DNA of 6,531 bases, taken from assembly GCA_041635755.1 (NCBI GenBank), contig JBFKUL010000169.1:1-6531 (forward strand), read 5' to 3'. This document shows positions 1-6,531 of the stretch, in pieces. Both the position numbers and the translations under genes were made by a program. This DNA is from JBFKUL01 sp041635755 (GTDB lineage Bacteria; Pseudomonadota; Gammaproteobacteria; Burkholderiales; SG8-39). Below the pieces are notes generated by a model, which saw only the letters and a program-made list of their open reading frames with translations, had not been told where the DNA came from and ran no database searches. Within the stretch, counting starts at the first letter, position 1. Each line of letters opens with the position of its first letter.

Positions 1-20
1 GCAGAGCCGCGATACAGATC

Positions 21-25
21 GGGGG
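21..25 (+). promoter_or_regulatory. Probable ribosome binding site of the LysM gene
   Basis: A GGGGG run lies 6 nt upstream of the ATG at 32. It can pair with the CCUCC of 16S rRNA only with a G-U pair, so it is moderate in strength. It supports the ATG at 32 as the start. The 31 bases before the gene are too few to judge a promoter. Confidence 0.45.
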
Positions 26-31
26 CATCTG

Positions 32-1144
32 ATGCACCGCCAATTGCGTAAGTCTATCACAGCACTCGTTTTTGTCCTCGCCGCGGCCTCCCAAGGAACC
101 GCCTTCGCGCAAGCGCCTAAATCCCCTCTCGCTTTAAAGCCTGATGCCCCGGACCGTTATGTCGTAGTCCCTGGCGACACCCTTTGGGGCATCTCGGAGC
201 GCTATACGGACTCCCCCTGGCGCTGGCCGGAGTTGTGGGGCTTTAACAGGGACCAGATCCGCAATCCGCACCTCATTTTTCCTGGCGACGTGATCCTCCT
301 CGATCGCGCGACCGGCCGTCTTGGTATTGCAGGCGCAGGCGCGGGCGCGGGCGCCGCACCTAGCGCGGAGCCTGGCGCTCCGGGGTCGGTCAAGCTCTCG
401 CCTCGAACTCGCTCCGAGTTGCTCGCCGCCAAGGGCATTCCGAGTATTCCCGCCAACGTGATCGAGCCGTTCCTGTCACGGCCGCTGGTGATCGAGCCCG
501 ATGGGCTGGACAACGCGCCGGCGATCATCGCCACCGAGGAGAACCGGGTCATCCTTGAGGCGGGAAACCGCGCCTACGTCCGTGGCATCGGCGAGGCGAA
601 GGAGGTTAACTGGTTCGTGTACCGGCGCGGCAAGGCGCTGGTTGACCCGGATACCGATCGCACGCTCGGCTACGAGGCGATTTACCTGGGCACTGCAAAA
701 ACAACGCGCCAGGGCGAGCCGACTACCGTGCAACTGACCACCGTCACGCAGGAAGTCGGCGCCGGCGACAATCTGCTTCCGGCCGGTGAGCCGCAACCGA
801 TCAACTACGCGCCGCATGCGCCCGGCGTGTTTATCAAAGGGCGAGTGATGGGGATCTACGGTGGCCTCGACAAAGTCGGCGAAGCCGGCCCCCTTTCGAT
901 CCTGACCCTCAACCGTGGCAAAGCAGACGGCATCGAGATCGGACACGTGCTTGCGCTGTACCGGCACGGTGCGACGGTGCGGGACACAACCGTACCCAAG
1001 GATTCGCCCAAGGCGCTGATCCGGCTTCCCGAGGAGCGCTACGGCCTCGTGTTTGTGTTCCGTGTCTTCGAGCGGGTATCCTACGCGTTGGTCATGCACG
1101 TCACGAGGCCTGTCAATCCTCTGGATGTGGTTCAGACACCCTAA
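32..1144 (+). CDS. Secreted LysM-domain peptidoglycan-binding protein
   Basis: This 370-residue protein is probably exported to the periplasm and bound to peptidoglycan. The N-terminus is a classical signal peptide: basic RQLRK at residues 3-7, a hydrophobic stretch at 9-19, and an AFA cleavage motif at 24-26. One LysM domain follows at about 42-91, with YVVVPGDTLWGIS at its start and a PGDVILL end; the WRWPELW insert between the two is common in this family. A Gly-Ala linker (99-109) leads to a C-terminal region of about 250 residues that I cannot assign to a named domain. Its RGKADGIEIGHVL stretch near 295-307 resembles small beta-barrel segments in other envelope proteins. No catalytic motif is visible, so it looks like a binding rather than a lytic protein. 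It precedes dprA by 78 bp; proteins of this type commonly sit upstream of dprA in betaproteobacteria. The ATG start is supported by a G-rich Shine-Dalgarno and the signal peptide directly after it. Confidence 0.88.
   Translation: MHRQLRKSITALVFVLAAASQGTAFAQAPKSPLALKPDAPDRYVVVPGDTLWGISERYTDSPWRWPELWGFNRDQIRNPHLIFPGDVILLDRATGRLGIAGAGAGAGAAPSAEPGAPGSVKLSPRTRSELLAAKGIPSIPANVIEPFLSRPLVIEPDGLDNAPAIIATEENRVILEAGNRAYVRGIGEAKEVNWFVYRRGKALVDPDTDRTLGYEAIYLGTAKTTRQGEPTTVQLTTVTQEVGAGDNLLPAGEPQPINYAPHAPGVFIKGRVMGIYGGLDKVGEAGPLSILTLNRGKADGIEIGHVLALYRHGATVRDTTVPKDSPKALIRLPEERYGLVFVFRVFERVSYALVMHVTRPVNPLDVVQTP
332..355 (+). repeat. Four tandem GGCGCN hexamers encoding a Gly-Ala linker
   Basis: Four consecutive in-frame hexamers (GGCGCA, GGCGCG, GGCGCG, GGCGCC) encode Gly-Ala four times, residues 101-108 of the LysM protein. 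They lie just after the LysM domain and act as a flexible linker. Gain or loss of one unit keeps the frame, so linker length may vary between strains without breaking the gene. Confidence 0.85.
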
Positions 1145-1222
1145 GAACAACAAGCATCGCGGCCGAAACGCCGCATCGTCGCCGGATCGCGGAGTGCGCC
1201 GCCTCCGCTGCGCACCGCCGGT
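1145..1222 (+). other. Short intergenic gap, LysM gene to dprA
   Basis: The 78-bp gap is very GC-rich. It holds small inverted repeats: GCGGC/GCCGC at 1159-1163 and 1170-1174, and GCGGAG/CTCCGC at 1189-1194 and 1203-1208. No T-run follows either one, so neither looks like an intrinsic terminator. I see no convincing -10/-35 pair and no Shine-Dalgarno before the dprA ATG. Co-transcription with the LysM gene is possible but not shown. Confidence 0.5.
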
Positions 1223-2308
1223 ATGACGCAGGAACCGGGCTTGGCGAGTTGGCTGCACCTGACTCTCACGCCCGGACTCGGCGCCGTCACCATCCGAGAG
1301 TTGCTCAAGCAGTTCGGCCTTCCCGAGAACGTCCTCACTCGCAAGCGCGCAGAGCTCGCGCGCCTTGCACCGGCCGATGCCCTTGAGGCGCTCGATTCGC
1401 AAAGCGTGGCGCGAGCTGTGGAGCAGGCGCTCGAGTGGGTATCGCAGCCCGGCCGTGCGGTGGTGACGCTGGCCGACGATCATTATCCGAGACCGCTGCT
1501 GGAAATCGCCGATCCTCCGACGCTGCTTTATGCGCGCGGACACCTTGAATTGCTTGGCCGCCCGGCGCTCGCCATCGTGGGTAGCCGCAACGCCACAGCG
1601 CAGGGTGAGCGCGATGCGGAGCGCTTTGCGCGCGCCTTCAGCGAAGCAGGGCTGACCATCGTCAGCGGGATGGCGCTCGGTATCGACACTGCCGCTCATC
1701 GCGGCGCGCTCGCCGCGAGGGGGTCGACGATCGCGGTGCTTGGCACTGGAATCGACGTAGCGTATCCGGCGCGTAATGGCGCCTTGTATGAGGAGATCGC
1801 CGAAAAGGGACTGTTGCTGTCCGAGTTCCCACTTGGCACCCACCCGGCGGCGCAAAATTTTCCGCGCCGCAATCGCCTCATCAGCGGCCTCGCGCAGGGC
1901 TGCCTGGTCGTGGAAGCGGCACCCGCTTCAGGCTCGTTGATCACCGCGCGCGCGGCCGCTGAGCAGGGCCGCGACGTGTTTGCGATTCCGGGCTCGATCC
2001 ATTCGCCGCTCGCCAAAGGCTGTCATGCGCTGATCAAATCGGGCGCGAAGCTGGTCGAGTCGGCCGAGGATGTGCTGGCCGAGCTTTCGGCGTTCCAGCG
2101 CGGCGGGTCTGCTTCGACCCCCTTGCCGCAGGCAGAGGCCGGCGACGAGCCGCTGCTCGAGCATATGGGTTTCGACCCTGTGGACGTGGATTCGCTTTGC
2201 GCGCGGGCGGGCCTGCCCGCCAGGCGCGTCAGCGCAGAGCTTCTGAGGCTCGAGTTGGCCGGACGCATTGCCACGCTGCCCGGGGGGTTCTTTCAACGTC
2301 TGAGCTGA
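1223..2308 (+). CDS. dprA: DNA-processing protein DprA (Smf)
   Basis: DprA is a cytoplasmic protein that binds incoming single-stranded DNA during natural transformation and helps load RecA onto it. The product has 361 residues, the normal size for the family. The N-terminal helical region (about 8-60, LTPGLG near 15-20) resembles the helix-hairpin-helix/SAM-like segment of DprA. A Rossmann-like core spans about 85-285, with AIVGSRNAT (117-125), SGMALGIDTAAHRGAL (148-163), GTGIDVAYPARN, the strongly conserved FPRRNRLISGLA (213-224), EAAPASGSLITA (231-242) and FAIPGS. A small winged-helix domain of the DprA C-terminal type follows at about 308-361. All core motifs look intact, so the protein is probably functional. 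DprA is also present in bacteria not known to be transformable, so competence cannot be concluded from this gene alone. The ATG is the only sensible start; no Shine-Dalgarno is seen. smg follows after 13 bp. Confidence 0.97.
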   Translation: MTQEPGLASWLHLTLTPGLGAVTIRELLKQFGLPENVLTRKRAELARLAPADALEALDSQSVARAVEQALEWVSQPGRAVVTLADDHYPRPLLEIADPPTLLYARGHLELLGRPALAIVGSRNATAQGERDAERFARAFSEAGLTIVSGMALGIDTAAHRGALAARGSTIAVLGTGIDVAYPARNGALYEEIAEKGLLLSEFPLGTHPAAQNFPRRNRLISGLAQGCLVVEAAPASGSLITARAAAEQGRDVFAIPGSIHSPLAKGCHALIKSGAKLVESAEDVLAELSAFQRGGSASTPLPQAEAGDEPLLEHMGFDPVDVDSLCARAGLPARRVSAELLRLELAGRIATLPGGFFQRLS

Positions 2309-2313
2309 GGGAG
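2308..2313 (+). promoter_or_regulatory. Ribosome binding site of smg, overlapping the dprA stop
   Basis: AGGGAG begins on the last base of the dprA TGA and lies 8 nt before the smg ATG. It is the clearest Shine-Dalgarno in the window. Its overlap with the upstream stop codon suggests translational coupling of dprA and smg (inference). Confidence 0.7.
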
Positions 2314-2321
2314 AACAAGAA

Positions 2322-2780
2322 ATGTACGAAGTCCTCGCCTACCTGTTCGAACATTGCCAGCAAGCCGATCTCGCCCAGAACAGCGAGATCGTGGTCAAGA
2401 AACTCTCGGCTGCAGGTTTCGAGGACGCAGACATCAGCGAAGCGCTGACTTGGATGGCCGGCGTCATGCACGCCACCCACCATAGCCTGGCGCCGCTACC
2501 GGATGCGCGGCGTGCGTTTCGCGCGTATGCGCCCAAGGAGCTTGCCAAGCTCGACGCCCAGTGCCGCGGCTTCCTGCTCGCGCTCGAGCAGGCGGACATT
2601 CTCAACCCGCAGACGCGCGAGCACGTCATCGAACGCGCGCTTGCCGCCGTCGGTGACAGTCTGTGCATCGAGCAGCTCAAGCTGATCGTGCTGATGGTGC
2701 TGTGGAACCTGGGTACCCCGACGAGCCGTCTGGTGGCCGAAGACCTGTTTTCCGCGCCTGTCGAGCGCCTGCCGAGCTAA
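2322..2780 (+). CDS. smg: Smg family protein (DUF494)
   Basis: This 152-residue cytoplasmic protein belongs to the Smg/DUF494 family, whose biochemical role is not established. Family membership is clear from the start (MYEVLAYLFE, compare MFDVLMYLFE in E. coli Smg), the GFEDADISEAL..W segment at 32-44, the central LDAQCRGFLLALEQ (77-90), LNPQTREHVIERALA (94-108) and LKLIVLMVLWNL near 119-130. The length matches the family norm of about 150-160 residues. No signal peptide, zinc motif or nucleotide-binding motif is visible, and the predicted character is mainly helical. The gene sits 13 bp after dprA with a strong Shine-Dalgarno. Its position between dprA and a topoisomerase gene matches the wider proteobacterial dprA-smg neighbourhood, and this context hints at a link to DNA metabolism without showing one. 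Confidence 0.96.
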   Translation: MYEVLAYLFEHCQQADLAQNSEIVVKKLSAAGFEDADISEALTWMAGVMHATHHSLAPLPDARRAFRAYAPKELAKLDAQCRGFLLALEQADILNPQTREHVIERALAAVGDSLCIEQLKLIVLMVLWNLGTPTSRLVAEDLFSAPVERLPS

Positions 2781-2781
2781 G

Positions 2782-2839
2782 CCTCGCGCACGCGCGCTCG
2801 CGAACGCGCGCACGCGCGAAGGAGCACGCTGGCGCGAGG
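2782..2839 (+). repeat. Outer inverted repeat around the C/G tract
   Basis: CCTCGCGC at 2782-2789 is perfectly complementary to GCGCGAGG at 2832-2839, enclosing 42 bp that include the alternating C/G tract. In RNA this could close a long structured stem. There is no T-run after it, so it does not resemble an intrinsic terminator. Confidence 0.6.
2785..2818 (+). repeat. Alternating C/G tract with 12-bp direct repeat and near-palindrome
   Basis: The 12-mer CGCGCACGCGCG occurs twice, at 2785-2796 and 2807-2818 (22-bp period). Between and across the copies, 2791-2810 is a 20-bp palindrome with a single mismatched pair (2797/2804). Bases 2804-2818 alternate purine and pyrimidine without interruption, and 2785-2797 do so too. 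Such sequences are the classical kind that can flip to left-handed Z-DNA or extrude a cruciform under negative supercoiling. That they do so here is inference. Confidence 0.75.
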
Positions 2840-2843
2840 TCGG

Positions 2844-2873
2844 TTGCTGAGGCCCGGCCTTTGCACTTATCAT
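2844..2873 (+). promoter_or_regulatory. Possible sigma-70 promoter for topB
   Basis: TTGCTG (2844-2849) and TATCAT (2868-2873, five of six matches to TATAAT) are separated by 18 bp. The predicted transcription start near 2880 would leave a leader of about 40 nt before the topB ATG. The -35 box matches only in its TTG. The spacer contains the palindrome AGGCC-C-GGCCT (2850-2860), which could be an operator or chance. Confidence 0.3.
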
Positions 2874-2918
2874 CTGCCGCCTTTACGCGTCCGCACGGCG
2901 CGGCACCCCATCTCCATC

Positions 2919-5539
2919 ATGGCAAAGAAACTGATCATCGCCGAGAAACCCTCGGTCGCGGCAGACATTGCGCGCGCGCTGGGTGGCTTTGCGCGCAAAG
3001 GCGATTACTTCGAAAGCGATGCGTATGTGCTTTCCTCGGCGGTTGGTCATTTGCTCGAGCTGGTTGTGCCGGAGGGGCACGAGGTCAAGCGCGGCAAGTG
3101 GTCATTTGCGAACTTGCCCGTGGTTCCGCCGCATTTCACGCTCTCGCCCATCGAGCGCAGCGAGGAGCGGCTTAATCTTCTTCTTCGGTTGATCAAGCGC
3201 AAGGACGTCACAGGTCTGATCAACGCCTGCGATGCGGGGCGCGAGGGCGAACTCATCTTTCGCTACATCGTGCAGCACGCCAGAGTGAAGAAACCCATCG
3301 AGCGGCTCTGGCTGCAATCGATGACACCGGCCGCAATTCGCGAGGGCTTTGAGTCGCTTCGCTCCGACCGCGAATTGCTGCCGCTCGCCGACGCGGCCAA
3401 AAGCCGATCCGAAGCGGATTGGCTGGTCGGCATCAACGGTACCCGGGCGATGACCGCCTTCAATTCAAAGGAAGGCGGCTTCTACCTCACTACCGTGGGG
3501 CGCGTGCAGACGCCAACCCTGAGCGTGCTAGTCGAGCGCGAGGAGAAGATCCGCGCCTTCAAGCCTCGGAATTTCTGGGAGGTCGGCGCGACATTCGGCG
3601 TCAAAGCGGGTCGCTACGCGGGGCGGTGGTTCGATCCCGAGTTCAAGAAGGACGAGGACGCCGAGCGCAAGCCGGAGCGCCTCTGGCGGGTCCAAGAGGC
3701 GGAGCGCATCGTCGCCGCTTGCCAGGGAAAGACCGGTTTGGTTTCCGAGGAGACCAAGCCCTCCTCCCAGCTTTCGCCGCTGTTGTTCGACCTCACCAGC
3801 CTGCAGCGCGAGGCAAACGGGCGTTTCGGTTTCTCGGCCAGGATGACGCTGTCGCTGGCACAGGCCCTCTACGAGCGGCACAAGGTGCTCACGTATCCCC
3901 GCACCGACTCGCGAGCGTTGCCCGAGGACTATCTTGCGACCGTCAAGAAGGCGATGGAGATGCTTGCTGAGGGCCGCGACTATGCGCCGTTTGCGAAGGC
4001 AGTGCTGAAATCCGGATGGGTAAAGCCGAACAAGCGGGTGTTCGACAGCTCGAAGGTGTCGGATCACTTCGCCATCATTCCGACCCTGCAGGCGCCCAAG
4101 AGCCTGAACGACGCCGAGCAGAAGCTCTACGACCTGGTGGTACGGCGCTTTTTGGCGGTGTTTCATCCGGCCGCCGAGTTCCTGCAGACCACCCGCATCA
4201 CCCGTGTAGACGTGCATCACTTTCGCACCGATGGCCGGATCCTCGTCAAGCCGGGTTGGTTGGCGGTGTACGGTCGCGCTGCGCAGGAGGAGAGCGAGAA
4301 CCTGCCGAGCGTGACACCGGACGAGACGGCGGCCGTGCTCGAGATCGAGACCCAGGCCAATCAGACCAAGCCGCCCGCGCGCTTTACGGAAGCGACGCTT
4401 CTCTCGGCGATGGAGGGCGCCGGTAGGCTCGTCGAGGACGACGAGCTGCGCGCCGCAATGGAGGCGAAGGGTCTGGGTACGCCCGCGACGCGCGCTGCAA
4501 TCATCGAGGGGCTGATCAAGGAGGAATACGTGCACCGCAACGGCCGTGAGCTGGTGCCCACGCCGAAGGCGTTCTCATTGATGTTCGCCCTCAGGCACTT
4601 CGGCGTCGGCGAGATCACTTCGCCTGAGCTCACCGGGGACTGGGAGTTCAAGCTCAAGCAAATGGAGCACGGCCAGCTGCGGCGCGAGGAGTTCATGGAG
4701 CATATCGAGCAGGTCACCCGCGATCTGGTCGAGCGGATCAAGAACGGCGACATACCGGATACCGCATTCGCTACGGTCGAAGCGCCATGTCCAAAATGCG
4801 GCGACACGGTGCAGGAGAATTACCGCAAGTTTCAATGCCAGAAGTGCGATTTCTCGCTCTGGAAGGTTTTATCGGGCCGTGAGTGGGCGCCCGAGGAAGT
4901 CGCGGAGCTGATCGGCAAACGCTTTGTCGGCCCGTTTACCGGTTTTCGCAGCCGAATGGGCAAGCCGTTTGCGGCGGCGATCCGTTTGAACGACGAATTG
5001 CGTGTTGAGTTCGACTTCGGTCGTGGGTCCGAATCCTCCGAAGGGGAGGCCGCGCCGGATTTCTCGAGCCAAGAAGCACTCGGCGCCTGCCCGAAATGCG
5101 GCGCGAGGGTCTTTGAGCATGGTGCCGCCTATGTGTGCGAGAAAGCGCTCGGCGCGGAACGTTCGTGCGATTTCCGTTCAGGCAAGATCATCCTGCAGCA
5201 GACCGTGGAACGCGCCCAAATGCACAAACTTCTCGAAACCGGGCGCACGGACCTGCTGCCACGCTTTATTTCCAAGAAAGGTCGGCCATTCAAGGCCTAT
5301 CTCGCGAAGACGCCTGGCGGCCGCATCGGCTTCGAGTTCGAGGCGCGCCGGCCCAAGAAGGGCAAGCTCGAGAAGCCGACGGCCGCTTCGGTCAAGGCAC
5401 CGGCCGTGCCGCCCGTGACCGAAGTGCGCAAGAAAGCGCCTACGGCCCGCGCCGCGCGCTCCGTGCCCAAGCCGGCCAAGAAGCCCAAACTGCCCAAGGC
5501 GCCTGTGCGGCGGCCGCCGGCCAAGCGCAAGAAGGCCGA

Positions 5540-5543
<4 letters not shown>
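2919..5543 (+). CDS. topB: DNA topoisomerase III (type IA), long zinc-ribbon form
   Basis: This 874-residue type IA topoisomerase cuts one DNA strand through a 5'-phosphotyrosine and passes another strand through the gap, relaxing negative supercoils and resolving catenanes. The Toprim domain (1-150) shows Glu9 in IIAEKPS and DAGREGELI at 105-113. The cleavage domain carries the catalytic tyrosine, Tyr326, in YPRTDSR. The active site looks intact, except that glycine replaces the second Asp of DxDxE, as I recall for some topoisomerase III subfamilies. GLGTPATRAAIIE (518-530) is a further family motif. Two zinc-ribbon plus topoisomerase C-terminal-repeat modules follow: Cys 624/627/640/643 and Cys 724/727/740/750. 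A Lys/Pro/Ala-rich tail ends the protein. E. coli TopB, at 653 residues, is much shorter. The ATG at 2919 (MAKKLIIAEKPS) is preferred over an in-frame TTG at 2844, which would add 25 atypical residues; no Shine-Dalgarno is visible. The stop codon overlaps that of gyrB. Confidence 0.95.
4788..5348 (+). repeat. Two zinc-ribbon/C-terminal-repeat modules within topB
   Basis: Protein residues 624-702 and 724-810 share one plan. Each has a four-Cys ribbon starting CPKCG, then an FxxGK/R-like beta segment with a GKPFAA (681-686) or GRPFKA (788-793) motif and a final xxRxxFxF strand (VEFDF and GFEFE). The first ribbon spaces its cysteines CxxC-12-CxxC; the second has CxxC-12-C-9-C, with a longer insertion before the last cysteine. 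The modules are a divergent tandem duplication at protein level and probably bind single-stranded DNA. Confidence 0.75.

Positions 5544-6531
<988 letters not shown>

Larger units (their letters stand above)
2781..2918 (+). other. smg-topB intergenic region
   Basis: These 138 bp form the longest non-coding gap in the window. The left half (2782-2839) is a nest of C/G-rich direct and inverted repeats. The right half holds an 11-bp palindrome, a possible promoter and a 45-bp stretch (2874-2918) with no recognisable Shine-Dalgarno before the topB ATG. No intrinsic terminator with a T-run is present for the dprA-smg transcript, so readthrough into topB is likely. Confidence 0.6.

Noticed and set aside
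1159..1174. GCGGC/GCCGC hairpin after the LysM gene as an intrinsic terminator
   Set aside because: The stem is only 5 bp and no T-run follows.
476..1855. Long 459-codon open frame on the minus strand opposite the LysM gene and dprA
   Set aside because: It spans two well-supported genes and their gap, is very rich in Arg and His, and has no recognisable motif. It is a GC-rich shadow frame.
2850..2862. AGGCCCGGCCTTT as an intrinsic terminator of dprA-smg
   Set aside because: With a three-base loop only four pairs form and the T-run is just three bases, too weak for termination.
2867..2875. TTATCATCT as a DnaA box
   Set aside because: It differs from TTATNCACA at several positions and stands alone; no cluster of boxes or AT-rich unwinding element is present.
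2844..2918. Upstream TTG start extending topB by 25 residues
   Set aside because: The extension is unlike topoisomerase N-termini, which begin close to the KKLIIAEKPS motif. It also covers the possible promoter.
2663..3175. 170-codon plus-strand frame across the end of smg and the start of topB
   Set aside because: It overlaps both real genes in another frame and its composition (Ala, Arg, His) is that of out-of-frame GC-rich DNA.
3528..4535. 335-codon open frame on the minus strand opposite topB
   Set aside because: It lies inside the conserved topB core, and its translation is Arg/Leu/Gly-rich without domains. It is a shadow of codon bias.

Overview
The window is GC-rich and densely coded. 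It looks like chromosomal housekeeping DNA from a betaproteobacterium. This assignment rests on three things: the gene order LysM protein - dprA - smg - type IA topoisomerase, the long zinc-ribbon/basic-tail form of topoisomerase III, and a GyrB carrying the large insert before its QRYKGLGEMNP motif that is typical of Gram-negative gyrases. The genus cannot be told from the sequence. I see no mobile element, CRISPR array, tRNA, rRNA or other sign of horizontal transfer.

Layout: four genes on the plus strand are followed by one convergent gene on the minus strand. (1) 32-1144 encodes an exported LysM-domain cell-wall protein. (2) After 78 bp, 1223-2308 encodes DprA, the ssDNA- and RecA-loading protein of transformation. 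(3) After 13 bp, 2322-2780 encodes Smg (DUF494), with a Shine-Dalgarno sequence that starts inside the dprA stop codon, so the two are probably coupled. (4) A 138-bp gap (2781-2918) with unusual alternating C/G sequence, palindromes and a possible promoter comes before topB, 2919-5543, an 874-residue topoisomerase III. (5) The 3' part of gyrB, 6531 down to 5540 on the minus strand, meets topB tail to tail. The two stop codons overlap, and gyrB runs off the right edge.

How the genes fit together: dprA, smg and a topoisomerase gene form an old neighbourhood. In enterobacteria dprA-smg is followed by yrdD, a topoisomerase zinc-finger fragment. Here a full-length topoisomerase with two zinc-ribbon modules takes that place. 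Since gyrB usually sits with dnaA-dnaN, the locus may lie near the chromosomal origin (inference). The enzymes on either side of the overlapping stops have opposing effects on DNA topology: gyrase adds negative supercoils, and type IA enzymes relax or decatenate through single-strand passage.

I do not see a convincing undescribed system. The points most worth a second look are the supercoil-sensitive-looking sequence in front of topB, the overlapping topB/gyrB stop codons, and the duplicated zinc module plus basic tail of the topoisomerase.
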